A stretch of DNA of 64,000 nt from Gordonia crocea (GCF_009932435.1 NZ_BJOU01000019.1:124001-188000); one strand, 5' to 3'. Shown: positions 17,384-27,349, counted from the first letter of the stretch. The notes: generated by a model not told the origin, from the letters alone. Numbers and translations are program-made.

Positions 17384-17415
17384 CGACGACGTCGAGTCGT
17401 CGACTGCGCAGTCGA
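17384..17415. promoter_or_regulatory. Overlapping palindromes before the NCS1 permease gene
   Basis: CGACGAC-gtcga-GTCGTCG (17384-17402) overlaps the perfect 16-bp palindrome TCGACTGCGCAGTCGA (17400-17415). The second ends directly before the GCGGAGGA ribosome site of the gene at 17426. This could be a repressor operator or alternative mRNA hairpins controlling ribosome access. The rest of the 128-bp gap shows no clear promoter. Confidence 0.5.
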
Positions 17416-17425
17416 GCGGAGGACC

Positions 17426-19135
17426 ATGACCGACACAGTGGATACGAGGGCCGGGGATACCAGGGCCGGCGTTTCGCCCGTCAACACGAGCGAGCGCGAG
17501 GCACTGAAGGAGACGCTGGAGGACTACACCCTCCGGTTTGCGCCGCGGAGCTATCGGCGCTGGGGGCCGGCGGTCGTCGCCACCTCGGCGCTCGGCGGGA
17601 TCGCCTATCTCGCCGACTTCTCCATCGGGGCGAACATCGGTATCGCCCACGGGACGGGAAACGCGCTGTGGGGCATCCTCCTGTTCGCCATCGTCGTCCT
17701 CATCACCGGGACGCCGCTGGCCTACTACGCGGCCAGGTACAACATCGATCTGGACCTGGTCACGCGTGGCAGCGGATTCGGCTACTACGGCTCGGTCCTG
17801 ACCAACCTCATCTTCGCGTCGTTCACGTTTATCTTCTTCGCCCTCGAGGGCTCTATCATGGCCCAGGGCCTCAAACTCGGACTCGGCATCCCGCTGCCGG
17901 TCGGCTATCTGGCGTCGACGTTGATCGTCTTGCCGCTGGTCGTCTACGGGATGAAGGCGTTGGCGAAGCTGCAGGTCTGGACCACCCCGCTGTGGCTGGT
18001 CATGATGGTGGGCCCGTTCATCTACCTGGTGGCCGCGCATCCCGGTTCGGTGGGCGACTTCCTGAGCTTCTCCGGCGTCGACAGTGCCGGCAAACCGTTG
18101 GGCAACGGGGTCAGCTGGGCCGGGATCATGCTGTGCGCCGGGGTGTGTCTGGCGCTGATCGCGCAGATCGCCGAGCAGATCGACTACCTGCGGTTCATGC
18201 CGCCCCGCACCGAGGAGAACAAGCGGAAGTGGTGGACCGCGGTCCTCGTCGCCGGTCCCGGATGGGTGTTCTTCGGCGCGCTCAAGCAGGTCGCCGGATT
18301 GTTCTTGGCGGTCTACCTGATCGGCCACGTCGCCGACAGCGTCGGGGTCGCCAACGAGCCGGTGCACCAGTTCGTGATGATCTACGAGGAGTTCATGCCC
18401 GCCTGGCTGGCGATGACCCTGGCGGTGATCCTGGTGGTGATCTCCCAGATCAAGATCAATGTCACCAATGCCTACTCCGGCTCGCTGGCATGGACCAACT
18501 CGTTCACCCGCGTCACCAAGACCTACCCGGGTCGACTGGTCTTCGTCGTGGTCAACCTGGTCATCGCCCTGGTGCTGATGGAAGCGAATATGTTCAGTTT
18601 CCTGTCGGAGCTGCTGAACTTCTACGCCAACTGCGGTATCGCCTGGATCGTCGTCGTCGCCACCGACATCGCGATCAACAAGTACGTGCTCAAGATCAGC
18701 CCGAAGCATCCGGAGTTCCGCCGCGGGATGCTGTACGCGGTGAACCCGGTGGGCTTCGTGTCGGTCATCGTCGCCGCCGGTGCATCGATCCTGGTGTTCT
18801 TCGGCGTCTTCGGCGACGCGGTTGCCCCGTATTCGCCGATGGTCGCCGCGGTTCTCGGATTCGTCACGCCCCCGGTGCTCGCGGTCGCGACCAAGGGTCG
18901 CTACTACTTGCGCCGCGGCGACGATGGAATCGATCTGCCGATGTATGACGAGGACGGCAACCCCAGCGACGTCAAGCTGTGGTGCTGCGTCACCCAGACG
19001 GAGTTCGAGCGGCCGGACATGATCGCCTCGGCGGTCCCGGCGCCCGACGGGTCCAAGCAGTACATCTCTTCGCTCGCGCTGTCCTGCGACCGGACCGGCG
19101 AGCATGTGCTGCCGGCCGATCCGCCGGTGCGCTGA
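17426..19135 (+). CDS. NCS1-family purine/cytosine/allantoin-type permease
   Basis: The 569-residue protein has about twelve transmembrane helices. NCS1 features include YLADFSIGANIGIAHGTGN in helix 1, ITGTPLAYYAARYNIDLDLVTRGSGFGYYGS, and ISQIKINVTNAYSGSLAW in the later substrate-site helix. A ~75-residue hydrophilic tail follows. NCS1 proteins import nucleobases, allantoin, hydantoins or related compounds with H+ or Na+. Its place directly after the urease operon suggests a nitrogen source whose breakdown yields urea, but the substrate cannot be read from sequence. Confidence 0.88.
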   Translation: MTDTVDTRAGDTRAGVSPVNTSEREALKETLEDYTLRFAPRSYRRWGPAVVATSALGGIAYLADFSIGANIGIAHGTGNALWGILLFAIVVLITGTPLAYYAARYNIDLDLVTRGSGFGYYGSVLTNLIFASFTFIFFALEGSIMAQGLKLGLGIPLPVGYLASTLIVLPLVVYGMKALAKLQVWTTPLWLVMMVGPFIYLVAAHPGSVGDFLSFSGVDSAGKPLGNGVSWAGIMLCAGVCLALIAQIAEQIDYLRFMPPRTEENKRKWWTAVLVAGPGWVFFGALKQVAGLFLAVYLIGHVADSVGVANEPVHQFVMIYEEFMPAWLAMTLAVILVVISQIKINVTNAYSGSLAWTNSFTRVTKTYPGRLVFVVVNLVIALVLMEANMFSFLSELLNFYANCGIAWIVVVATDIAINKYVLKISPKHPEFRRGMLYAVNPVGFVSVIVAAGASILVFFGVFGDAVAPYSPMVAAVLGFVTPPVLAVATKGRYYLRRGDDGIDLPMYDEDGNPSDVKLWCCVTQTEFERPDMIASAVPAPDGSKQYISSLALSCDRTGEHVLPADPPVR

Positions 19136-19146
19136 GTCGGATACGG

Positions 19147-19179
19147 CGAGGCCGCCCGTCCATGCGACGGGCGGCCTCG
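19147..19179. terminator. Bidirectional terminator between the permease and narK
   Basis: A perfect 14-bp stem (19147-19160 with 19166-19179), loop catgc, stands in the 57-bp gap between two convergent genes. It would work on both strands. Confidence 0.88.
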
Positions 19180-19192
19180 ATGGTCGGGCCCG

Positions 19193-20416
19193 CTATTCGG
19201 ATGCGGTGTGACGGATGCCGAACACCGTGAACAGGCAGGCGGCGGCCGCCGCGATAACCAGCAGCGAGAGGCCGATGGTGTAGGAGTGCGTCGCCTCGTC
19301 GTAGGTCGCGCCCATGATCAACGGCGGGAAGAATCCGCCCAGACCGCCGGCGGCGCCGACGAGGCCGGTGATGGCCCCGACCCGGGCGGGCGGGGCGGCC
19401 TTGGCCACCCAGGCGAACACGGCGCCCGAACCCATACCCATCATCAGCGCCATGAGGATGAAGTCGACCCCGGCGAGCCAGGGCATCGTCGGCTTCATGA
19501 TCATCCACACGGCCAGGATGGCGGCACCGCCACAGGAGACCGCGGTGACCAGCCGTGGGCCGAACCGGTCCGACAACGACCCGCCGATCGGCCGGGCGAT
19601 GACGGCGGCGACCGCGAACCCGGCGGTGCGGGCGCCGGCCGACTTGAGGTCGTGCATGTCGTAGACGTCGTTGAGGTAGGTCGGCAGATACGTCGAGAAG
19701 GCCACGAACCCCCCGAAGGCCGCGGCGTAGAGGAAGGCCATCTGCCAGGTGATCGGGAGTTTGACCGCGTCGATCAGCTTGGGCAGGGCGGCCTCGCGGT
19801 TCGGCGTCCAGGACGGTGCGTCGCGCATCCAGGTCCAACACACGCCGGCGACGACCACGAGGGCGATCGCGATGATGAGGTGGGTCGGGAAGTAGCCGAA
19901 CCACTCCCGGAACCGGGGCGTGAAGAAGGCCGAGAGTGCGGTGCCGCCCATGCCGGCGCCGAACACGCCGGTGGCGAAACCCCGCCGGTGCGCCTCGTAC
20001 CAGTTGTTCAGAAAGGGGATGCCCGCGGCGAAGCTGGTGCCGGCGATGCCGAGGAAGAACCCGGCGACGAGCATCAGCGGATAGGACTTGAGTTCGCCGG
20101 CGACCGCGACCAGCAGCACGAACGGCACCGACAGCAGCAGGAGCACGGTGAACATCACCCGACCGCCGAACCGCGGCGTCAGCACGCCGACGACGATGCG
20201 GCCCAACGACCCGACGAGGATCGGGACCGAGATGAGGATCGACTTCTGCCCCGACGACAAGTCCATCTGCAGCGGGTTCGCGTAGAAGACGCCGAGCGGC
20301 GCGATGAGGTTCCAGGCCCAGAACGTGATGGTGAAGGCCGTGGTGGCCAACGCCAGGTTCCTCGTCTGTGCCGCCCGGTCGATCGCCGATTGGGGAGGTG
20401 CGGTGTCGGTGGTCAT
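19193..20416 (-). CDS. narK: Nitrate/nitrite transporter, MFS (NarK type)
   Basis: The 407-residue protein starts at the ATG at 20416 (MTTDTAPPQSAIDRAAQ) and has about twelve helices. Nitrate/nitrite-porter motifs are present: GIAGTSFAAGIPFLNNWY, GFATGVFGAGMGGTALSAFFTPR and GAITGLVGAAGGLGGFFPPLIMG, the two glycine-rich nitrate signature helices. It overlaps the narI stop codon (ATGA), making it the fifth gene of narGHJI-narK. It would import nitrate for the reductase or export nitrite. Confidence 0.93.
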   Translation of the reverse strand: MTTDTAPPQSAIDRAAQTRNLALATTAFTITFWAWNLIAPLGVFYANPLQMDLSSGQKSILISVPILVGSLGRIVVGVLTPRFGGRVMFTVLLLLSVPFVLLVAVAGELKSYPLMLVAGFFLGIAGTSFAAGIPFLNNWYEAHRRGFATGVFGAGMGGTALSAFFTPRFREWFGYFPTHLIIAIALVVVAGVCWTWMRDAPSWTPNREAALPKLIDAVKLPITWQMAFLYAAAFGGFVAFSTYLPTYLNDVYDMHDLKSAGARTAGFAVAAVIARPIGGSLSDRFGPRLVTAVSCGGAAILAVWMIMKPTMPWLAGVDFILMALMMGMGSGAVFAWVAKAAPPARVGAITGLVGAAGGLGGFFPPLIMGATYDEATHSYTIGLSLLVIAAAAACLFTVFGIRHTASE

Positions 20417-21165
20417 GAGCGCCGTCGATCCGAGGTGCCGATCGGGGCCCACGCGTGTGCGGACTTGGCGTCGCCGGGGGTCAACTTCTCGTCGCGGCTG
20501 CGGTAGACGATGTAGGGCCGAAACAGGTAGTGCAGCGGTGCGGTGAAGATGTGCACCAGGCGGGTGAACGGAACCAGGATGAACAGCGTCATCCCGATCA
20601 GGACGTGGACGTGGAAGCGCAGCGGGGCGGCGGCCATGGCGTCGAGGTCGGGTTGGAGGAGGAAGATCGAGCGGAACCAGGGGGACACGGTCTCGCGGTA
20701 GTTCACCCCGGGGCCGTGCGGATCGATCAGCCCGATGACGGTGAGGTAGGTCCCGGCCACCAGGGCCGACACCAGCACCAGGTACATCAGCTTGTCGTTG
20801 GCGGTGGTGGCGGCGAATACCGGGCCGACGGTGCGCCGCCGGTAGACGAGGATGGCGACGCCGACGAGGGTCGCCGCCGCGGCGAAGATTCCGCCGATCG
20901 CCGCCGCCCAGTGGTAGGCGGACTCGCTGATCCCGACCGCCTCGGTCCACGACTCCGGGATGACCAGGCCCATCGCGTGCCCGGCGATCACCATCAGGAT
21001 GCCGTAGTGGAACAGCGGCGAACCGATGCGCAACAGTCGGGACTCGTAGAGTTCCGACGAGCGGGTGGTCCACCCGAACTTGTCGTAGCGGTAGCGCCAG
21101 ATCGTGCCCCCGATCACCGCGATCAGGGTCAGGTACGGAATCACCCCCCACAGCAGGATCTTCAT
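20413..21165 (-). CDS. narI: Respiratory nitrate reductase subunit gamma (cytochrome b)
   Basis: The 250-residue protein starts MKILLWGVIPYLTLIAVIGG. Five hydrophobic helices carry the paired haem-b histidines (FHYGILMVIAGHAMGL in the N-terminal half, RFHVHVLIGMTLFILVPFTRLVH near the end). NarI takes electrons from quinol and passes them to NarH. It overlaps narJ by four bases and narK by four. Confidence 0.96.
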   Translation of the reverse strand: MKILLWGVIPYLTLIAVIGGTIWRYRYDKFGWTTRSSELYESRLLRIGSPLFHYGILMVIAGHAMGLVIPESWTEAVGISESAYHWAAAIGGIFAAAATLVGVAILVYRRRTVGPVFAATTANDKLMYLVLVSALVAGTYLTVIGLIDPHGPGVNYRETVSPWFRSIFLLQPDLDAMAAAPLRFHVHVLIGMTLFILVPFTRLVHIFTAPLHYLFRPYIVYRSRDEKLTPGDAKSAHAWAPIGTSDRRRS

Positions 21166-21881
21166 CGTCGACCTCCCATCGGAGCCGTCGCGGCCATCTC
21201 CGCGACGGTGAACAACGGCATCAACCGCGGATCGCCGGCGTCGAGCCCGACCTGCTCGACGGTCTCCGCCTCGCCCCGCATCGCCAACGCGCTGGCCCGG
21301 TCGGCGGGGGACGGCCCGGGCAGCGTCGCGCACACCGCGGTCAGCACGTCGGCGTAGGCGGAGGTCTGGTCGGCCAGGGCGAGCCGGATCAACTCCAGGC
21401 AGGGCCGGTATTCGACGAGCAGTTCCCGCCCGCCGTCCGGGTCGACCCGGGCGGCGAACTCCAGGACCATCGGCAGGTAGTCGGTCAGCTCGCCGCGGGT
21501 GTCGACGAGGAAGCCCGCGTCGCGGTAGCGCTGCTTGATCGCGGCCAGCGCCGCGCCGCGCCGTCGGGTGTCGCCATGGGTCCAATAGGTGAGGTAGAGG
21601 GTCTGCCGGCGCGACAGGTCGAAGACGTCGACGTAGGAGTGGCGCAGGTCGTCAGGGTCGGTGGCGGCGAGGTGGTCGACGAACCGGCCCAACGCCAGCA
21701 CCGCGTCCGACGACGGTTGTTCGTCGAGGGCGGCCCGCAGCAGCGCGGCGCGGGCGAGCACCTCGTCGTCGGGGTATTGCAGACACCATGACGCGGCCTG
21801 GTAGAGCACGCGGTGGTCGGCGGCGCCGCGCCGCGGGGCCGCGGTCGGGGCTGAGGGGGAACCGAAGGGGAATCGCATCAT
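21162..21881 (-). CDS. narJ: Nitrate reductase molybdenum cofactor assembly chaperone
   Basis: The 239-residue protein has the NarJ/TorD helical-fold motif (LYQAASWCLQYPDDEVL, SYVDVFDLSRRQTLYLTYWTHGDTRRRG, YLPMVLEFAA). It binds immature NarG and allows molybdenum cofactor insertion before the complex docks at the membrane. Two ATGs (21881 and 21878) are in frame; the gene overlaps narH and narI by four bases each. Confidence 0.95.
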   Translation of the reverse strand: MMRFPFGSPSAPTAAPRRGAADHRVLYQAASWCLQYPDDEVLARAALLRAALDEQPSSDAVLALGRFVDHLAATDPDDLRHSYVDVFDLSRRQTLYLTYWTHGDTRRRGAALAAIKQRYRDAGFLVDTRGELTDYLPMVLEFAARVDPDGGRELLVEYRPCLELIRLALADQTSAYADVLTAVCATLPGPSPADRASALAMRGEAETVEQVGLDAGDPRLMPLFTVAEMAATAPMGGRR

Positions 21882-23533
21882 CGCCCCGCGGGGAACAGGC
21901 CGGACGGCGCACCGTTGCCGTCCCAGTTCAACAGGTTGACCCGGCCGCGCAGGGACTCCTCGTCGGCGGCATGCTCACTGGTCTGCCGCTGTTGGAGGGC
22001 TTGGAAGGTCTCCACCGACACCGGCATCACCGGGCCGCTGGCCTCGCCGAACGGGCCCGACTCGTACATGCCGGGGCCGTCCTCGTAGTCCAGCGAGCAC
22101 GCCATCTCCTCGAGCTGGTGGCCCTGCTCGACGTGCGCGGTCGGGATCACGTAGCGGTCGGCGTACTTGGCGATCGCCATGAGGTGGTACATCTCGACCA
22201 TGGATTCCTCGTCCATCCCCACCGAGGCGGGGATCAGCGGGTTGGGCTCGCGGCCCAGGGCGATGTCGCGCATGTAGGACCGCATCCCGGCGAGTCGGCG
22301 CAGGACTCCGGTCACCACCGCGGTGTCGCCGGCGCTGAACAACTCGGCCAGGTACTCGACGGGGATGCGCAGGCTGTCGATCGCGCCGAACAGGTTGGTG
22401 TGGCTCTCCCCCTCGTGGCCCTGCTCGGTGAGCAGGTCGACGATGGGCGACAGCGGCGGCACGTACCAGACCATCGGCATGGTCCGGTACTCCGGATGCA
22501 GCGGCAGTGCCACGCGGTAGCGCTTGGCCAGCGCGTACACCGGGGAGCGGCGTGCGGCGTCGAGCCAGTCGTCGGGGATGCCCGCGGCCTTGGCCGCGGC
22601 GATCACCGCGGGGTCCGACGGGTCGAGCATCAGGTCCAGCTGGGCCTCGTAGAGATCCTTCTCGTCGGGGACCGACGCCGCCTCGGTGACCCGGTCGGCG
22701 TCGTAGAGGAAGATCCCGATGTAGCGCAGGCGCCCGACGCAGGTCTCCGAGCACACCGTCGGCTGGCCGACCTCCAGTCGGGGGTAGCAGAACGTGCATT
22801 TCTCGGCTTTGCCGGTGCGGTGGTTGTAGTAGATCTTCTTGTAGGGGCAGCCGGTGATGCATTGGCGCCACCCGCGGCAGCGGTCCTGGTCGACCAGCAC
22901 GATGCCGTCCTCGGACCGCTTGTAGATCGCGCCCGACGGGCAGGACGCCATGCACGACGGGTTGAGGCAGTGCTCGCAGATCCGCGGCAGGTAGAACATG
23001 AAGGTCTGCTCGAAGGACAGCTTGATCTTCTCGTTGGACTCCTCGGCCAGCTTCTGCAGAATCGGGTCGCGCTGGGCGGTCGCCCCGCTGCCGCCCAGAT
23101 TGTCATCCCAGTTCGCCGACCAGGAGATCTTCATGTCCTGGCCGGTGATCAGCGACTTGGGCCGGGCAACCGGGATGTCGTCGCCGAGCGGGGCGCTGAT
23201 GAGGTTCTCGTAGTCGTAGGTCCACGGCTCGTAGTAGTCGTCCAGGGTCGGCTGGACCGGGCTGTGGAAGATGGTCGCCAGCTTCTGCAGGCGCCCGCCG
23301 GTGCGCAACCGCAGCTTGCCGCGGCGGTTGAGCGACCACCCGCCGCGCCAGGTGTCCTGGTCCTCGTACCGCCGCGGATACCCCTGCCCGGGGCGCGTCT
23401 CGACGTTGTTGAACCACACGTACTCGGTGCCGGCCCGGTTGGTCCAGGCCTGTTTGCAGGTCACCGAGCAGGTGTGGCAGCCGATGCATTTGTCCAGGTT
23501 CATCACCATCGCGACTTGGGCCATGACTCGCAT
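21878..23533 (-). CDS. narH: Respiratory nitrate reductase subunit beta (iron-sulfur)
   Basis: The 551-residue protein starts MRVMAQVAMVMNLDKCIGCHTCSVTCKQ. Four cysteine groups are visible: CIGCHTCSVTC, CEHCLNPSCMASC, CRGWRQCITGC (with the Trp that makes a [3Fe-4S] centre) and CTFCYPRLEVGQPTVCSETC. These transfer electrons from NarI haem to NarG. The ATG overlaps the narG stop (ATGA). Confidence 0.97.
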   Translation of the reverse strand: MRVMAQVAMVMNLDKCIGCHTCSVTCKQAWTNRAGTEYVWFNNVETRPGQGYPRRYEDQDTWRGGWSLNRRGKLRLRTGGRLQKLATIFHSPVQPTLDDYYEPWTYDYENLISAPLGDDIPVARPKSLITGQDMKISWSANWDDNLGGSGATAQRDPILQKLAEESNEKIKLSFEQTFMFYLPRICEHCLNPSCMASCPSGAIYKRSEDGIVLVDQDRCRGWRQCITGCPYKKIYYNHRTGKAEKCTFCYPRLEVGQPTVCSETCVGRLRYIGIFLYDADRVTEAASVPDEKDLYEAQLDLMLDPSDPAVIAAAKAAGIPDDWLDAARRSPVYALAKRYRVALPLHPEYRTMPMVWYVPPLSPIVDLLTEQGHEGESHTNLFGAIDSLRIPVEYLAELFSAGDTAVVTGVLRRLAGMRSYMRDIALGREPNPLIPASVGMDEESMVEMYHLMAIAKYADRYVIPTAHVEQGHQLEEMACSLDYEDGPGMYESGPFGEASGPVMPVSVETFQALQQRQTSEHAADEESLRGRVNLLNWDGNGAPSGLFPAGR

Positions 23534-26500
23534 CAGTAGGTCACCTCCTGGCTGCGCCGGCGGATGGTCGACACAATGTCTCGCTGGTTGCCGGTCGGCC
23601 CCAGGTAGTTGAAGGCATAGGACAGCTGCGCGTATCCGCCGATCAGGTGGGAGGGTTTCACCAGCAGGCGGGTCACCGAGTTGTGGATGCCGCCGCGGCG
23701 CCCGGTCGCCTCCGACTTGGGCACGTCGATGGTGCGCTCCTGGGCGTGGTGGACGTAGGTCACCCCGGCAGGGATCCGATGGCTGACGACGGCCCGGCCG
23801 ACGAAGACGCCGTTGGCGTTGACGCATTCGATCCAGTCGTTGTCCTCGACACCGATCGCGGCCGCGTCGTCGGGGGAGAGCCAGGCGGTGGGGCCGCCCC
23901 GCGACAAGGAGAGCATGAACAGGTTGTCCTGGTACTCCGAGTGGATCGACCACTTGTTGTGCGGGGTCAGGTAGCGCACCGCGATCTCCATCTCGCCCGT
24001 CGGGCCGAGTCGGGGTTCGCCGAACAACCGGTGCATGTCCAGCGGCGGCCGGTACAGCGGCAGCGCCTCGCCGATGTCGAGCATCCAGTCGTGGTCGAGG
24101 TAGAAGTGCATCCGCCCGGTCAGGGTGTGGAAGGGCTTGTCCCGCTCGATGTTCATCGTGAACGGGGCGTAGCGGCGCCCGCCGGTCTCCGAGCCCGACC
24201 ATTCCGGCGAGGTGATGACCGGCTGCGGGGAGTCCTGGGTGTCGGCGAAGGTGATCTGCTTCTCCTCCGAACCGATCGCCAGGTCGACGAACCGCTTACC
24301 GGTCCGCTGCTCCAGCTTTTCGAAGGCGTCGACGGCGAGCTCGCCGTTGGTCGTCCCGGAGAACAGCAGGATCGCCTCGGCCAGCTTCTCGTCGGTGTCG
24401 ATCGCCGGGCGGCCGTGGGCGGCGCTGTGCGCGCCCATCATCACGCCGTTGCGCCCGGCGAGTTTGGCCATCTGCGACCCGACGTCGAAGGTCAGGTTCT
24501 TGACGGTGAAGCCGAGCCGGTCGGCGAGCGGGCCGACCGAGGCCAGTTTGTCGGCGATCGCGGTGTAGTCCCGTTCGACGACGGCGAACTGGGGCAGGTT
24601 CTTGCCCGGCACCCCGGGGCGCGGGGAGCCGAGCCAATCGTCGACGATGCCGTGCGGGTTGGCCGTCTCGCCCGGGGTGTCGTGCTGGTTGGGGGTGGCG
24701 ACCAGGTCGTGCACGGTACCCAGGTGCGTCTTGGCCTGCCGGGACAGTTCGCGGGCCAGCAGGTGGAACAGCTCGAAGTCGCTCTTGGCCTCCCACGGCG
24801 GCGAGATGGCCGGGGTGAAGGCGTGCACGAACGGGTGCATGTCGGTCGAACTGAGGTCGTGCTTCTCGTACCAGGTGGCGGCCGGCAGGACGATGTCGCT
24901 CATCAGCGTCGTCGAGGTCATGCGGAAGTCGGCCGACAGCAGCAGGTCGAGCTTGCCCTCGGGGGCCTCGTCGTGCCACGCCACCTCGCGTGGGCGCGGG
25001 GTCTGCGGATCCTCGGTGCCCAGGATGTTGTGGTCGGTGCCCAGCAGGTGGCGCAGGAAGTACTCGTCGCCCTTCGCCGACGAGCCGAGCAGGTTCGAGC
25101 GCCACAGCACCAGGGTGCGCGGCCAGTTCTCCGGGGCGTCGACGTCGTTGATCGACGGGGTCAGCCCGCCGTCGTGCAGTCGGTCGGCCACCCAGGCGCC
25201 CACGTTCGGCGCCGTGCCGGCGTCGACGGCGGCCTGCGCGTCGTCGGCCAGCTGCAGCGGGTTGGCGGAGAATTGGGGGTAGAACGGCATCCACCCCAGG
25301 CGGGCCGACTGGGCGATCGCGTCGGCGGTGTGGGGGTGGTCGAGCACCCCGCGGGACAGCGGCGAGGCGAGCGCGGTCGTCGAATACCCGTCGTTGCGCC
25401 ACTGGTCGGTGTGCATATACCAGTACGAGGTGCCCGGTTGGGTGCGCGGTGGCCGCGACCAGTCCAGCCCGTTGGCCAGCGAGATCCACCCGGTGATCGG
25501 GCGGCATTTCTCCTGCCCGACGTAGTGGGCCCACCCGCCGCCGTTTCGGCCCATGCTCCCGGTCAGGTTCAGCAGGGCGAGAATCGCCCGATAGGTGGCG
25601 TCGCCGTGGAACCACTGGCAGATGCCGGCGCCCATGATGATCATCGAACGCCCTTGGGACTCAACGGCGTTCGTGGCGAACTCGCGGGCAATGCGGATCG
25701 CCGCATCGGCGGGGACGCTGGTGATCGCCTCCTGCCACGCGGGCGTGTACGGGGTGGCGGCGTCGTCGTAACCGGCCGCCCAGTCGCCGGGCAGGCCGTC
25801 GCGGCCGACGCCGTACTGGGCGAGCATCAGGTCGAAGACGGTTGTGACGAGCTTGCCGTGCACGCGCCGCGCCGGGACGCCGCGGCACAGGACCGTGCCG
25901 CTGCCGTCGGGGGCGTCGAAGGCGGCGAGGCTGATCGCGACCGGTTCGGCCGCCGGGTCGTCGACCAGACTCAGCCGGGGGGTGACGCCCTGCAGATCCA
26001 GGTTCCAGCGGCCTTCCCCGGAGTCGGCGTAGCGGAAGCCCATCGACCCGTTGGGGGCGACGACGGCATCGGTGGCCTCGTCGAGGACGACCGTCTTCCA
26101 CGCGTCCTCGTCGGCGGTGCCGAGTCCGACGCCGTCGGCGGTGACGAACTTCCCGGGGACCAGCGTCGGTTGCCCCTCGTAGTCCTGCTCGGCCAGTTCG
26201 ACGAGGAACGGCAGGTCGGTGTACTTGCGCACGTAGTCGGAGAAGAACTCGGTGGTGCGGTCGACGAAGTACTCGCGGAGGATGACGTGGCCCATTGCCA
26301 TGGCCAGGGCGGCGTCGGTGCCGGCCTGGGCGGGCAGCCACTCGTCGGCGAACTTGGTGTTGTCGGCGTAGTCGGGGGAGACGGTGACGATCTTGGTGCC
26401 GCGGTAGCGGACCTCGGCCATCCAGTGGGCGTCGGGCGTGCGGGTGACCGGCACGTTGGAGCCCCACATCATCAGGTAGGTGGCGTCCCACCAGTCGCCG

Positions 26501-27252
26501 GACTCGGGTACGTCGGTCTGATCGCCGAAAACCTGCGGGCTGGCCACCGGCAGATCGGCGTACCAGTCGTAGAACGACGTCATGACGCCGCCGATCAGTT
26601 GGATGAACCGGGTGCCGACGCAGTGGCTGACCATCGACATCGCCGGGATCGGGGAGAACCCGGTGCACCGGTCGGGGCCGTAGGTCTTGATGGTGTGCAC
26701 GTGGGCGGCCGCGGCCATCTCGATGGCCTCGTCCCAGGAGACGCGCACGAGACCGCCCTTGCCGCGCGCCCGTTGGTAGGCGCGGCGGCGCAGCGGGTCG
26801 CCGGTCACGTCGGCCCAGGCGAGGACCGGGTCGCCGAGCTTCGCCTTGGCCGCGCGGTACATCTCCACCAGCACGCCGCGGGCATACGGGTGGCGGACCC
26901 GGGTGGGGGAGTAGGTGTACCAGGAGAAGGCGGCGCCGCGCGGGCAGCCGCGCGGCTCGTACTCGGGGCGGTCCGGACCGACCGACGGATAGTCGGTCTC
27001 CTGGGTCTCCCAGGTGATGATGCCGTCTTTGACATACACCTTCCACGAGCACGATCCGGTGCAGTTCACCCCGTGGGTCGAGCGCACGATCTTGTCGTGG
27101 CTCCACCGGTCGCGGTAGAAGTAGTCGCCCGCGCGGCCTCCCTCGCGGAACACCGCCCGTCCGTCGGCGGTCTCATCCCATCGGGTGAAGAACCGTCCGG
27201 CGTCGAGCAGCAACTGTGCAGATTTTCCTTGAACCTGGGCTGGGCGGTTCAT
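23533..27252 (-). CDS. narG: Respiratory nitrate reductase subunit alpha (molybdopterin)
   Basis: The 1239-residue protein starts at the ATG at 27252 (MNRPAQVQGK). It has the FS0 cluster motif H-x3-C-x3-C (THGVNCTGSCSW, later EPRGCPRG), the molybdenum-Asp region SFYDWYADLP and the QTDVPESGDWW block. It reduces nitrate to nitrite on the cytoplasmic side during oxygen-limited growth. No Shine-Dalgarno sequence is present; TACCGT ends seven bases before the ATG, in line with a leaderless mRNA. Its full length and intact motifs indicate a working enzyme. Confidence 0.97.
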   Translation of the reverse strand: MNRPAQVQGKSAQLLLDAGRFFTRWDETADGRAVFREGGRAGDYFYRDRWSHDKIVRSTHGVNCTGSCSWKVYVKDGIITWETQETDYPSVGPDRPEYEPRGCPRGAAFSWYTYSPTRVRHPYARGVLVEMYRAAKAKLGDPVLAWADVTGDPLRRRAYQRARGKGGLVRVSWDEAIEMAAAAHVHTIKTYGPDRCTGFSPIPAMSMVSHCVGTRFIQLIGGVMTSFYDWYADLPVASPQVFGDQTDVPESGDWWDATYLMMWGSNVPVTRTPDAHWMAEVRYRGTKIVTVSPDYADNTKFADEWLPAQAGTDAALAMAMGHVILREYFVDRTTEFFSDYVRKYTDLPFLVELAEQDYEGQPTLVPGKFVTADGVGLGTADEDAWKTVVLDEATDAVVAPNGSMGFRYADSGEGRWNLDLQGVTPRLSLVDDPAAEPVAISLAAFDAPDGSGTVLCRGVPARRVHGKLVTTVFDLMLAQYGVGRDGLPGDWAAGYDDAATPYTPAWQEAITSVPADAAIRIAREFATNAVESQGRSMIIMGAGICQWFHGDATYRAILALLNLTGSMGRNGGGWAHYVGQEKCRPITGWISLANGLDWSRPPRTQPGTSYWYMHTDQWRNDGYSTTALASPLSRGVLDHPHTADAIAQSARLGWMPFYPQFSANPLQLADDAQAAVDAGTAPNVGAWVADRLHDGGLTPSINDVDAPENWPRTLVLWRSNLLGSSAKGDEYFLRHLLGTDHNILGTEDPQTPRPREVAWHDEAPEGKLDLLLSADFRMTSTTLMSDIVLPAATWYEKHDLSSTDMHPFVHAFTPAISPPWEAKSDFELFHLLARELSRQAKTHLGTVHDLVATPNQHDTPGETANPHGIVDDWLGSPRPGVPGKNLPQFAVVERDYTAIADKLASVGPLADRLGFTVKNLTFDVGSQMAKLAGRNGVMMGAHSAAHGRPAIDTDEKLAEAILLFSGTTNGELAVDAFEKLEQRTGKRFVDLAIGSEEKQITFADTQDSPQPVITSPEWSGSETGGRRYAPFTMNIERDKPFHTLTGRMHFYLDHDWMLDIGEALPLYRPPLDMHRLFGEPRLGPTGEMEIAVRYLTPHNKWSIHSEYQDNLFMLSLSRGGPTAWLSPDDAAAIGVEDNDWIECVNANGVFVGRAVVSHRIPAGVTYVHHAQERTIDVPKSEATGRRGGIHNSVTRLLVKPSHLIGGYAQLSYAFNYLGPTGNQRDIVSTIRRRSQEVTY

Positions 27253-27349
27253 AAAAATAACGGTAGTTCGCCAAATAGGCCGGCAGGGGGCGAATGGGTG
27301 AAGTCCCGACGTAGGTCCCGCCACGGGTCGCCGTCTCCCGCAGACAAGG

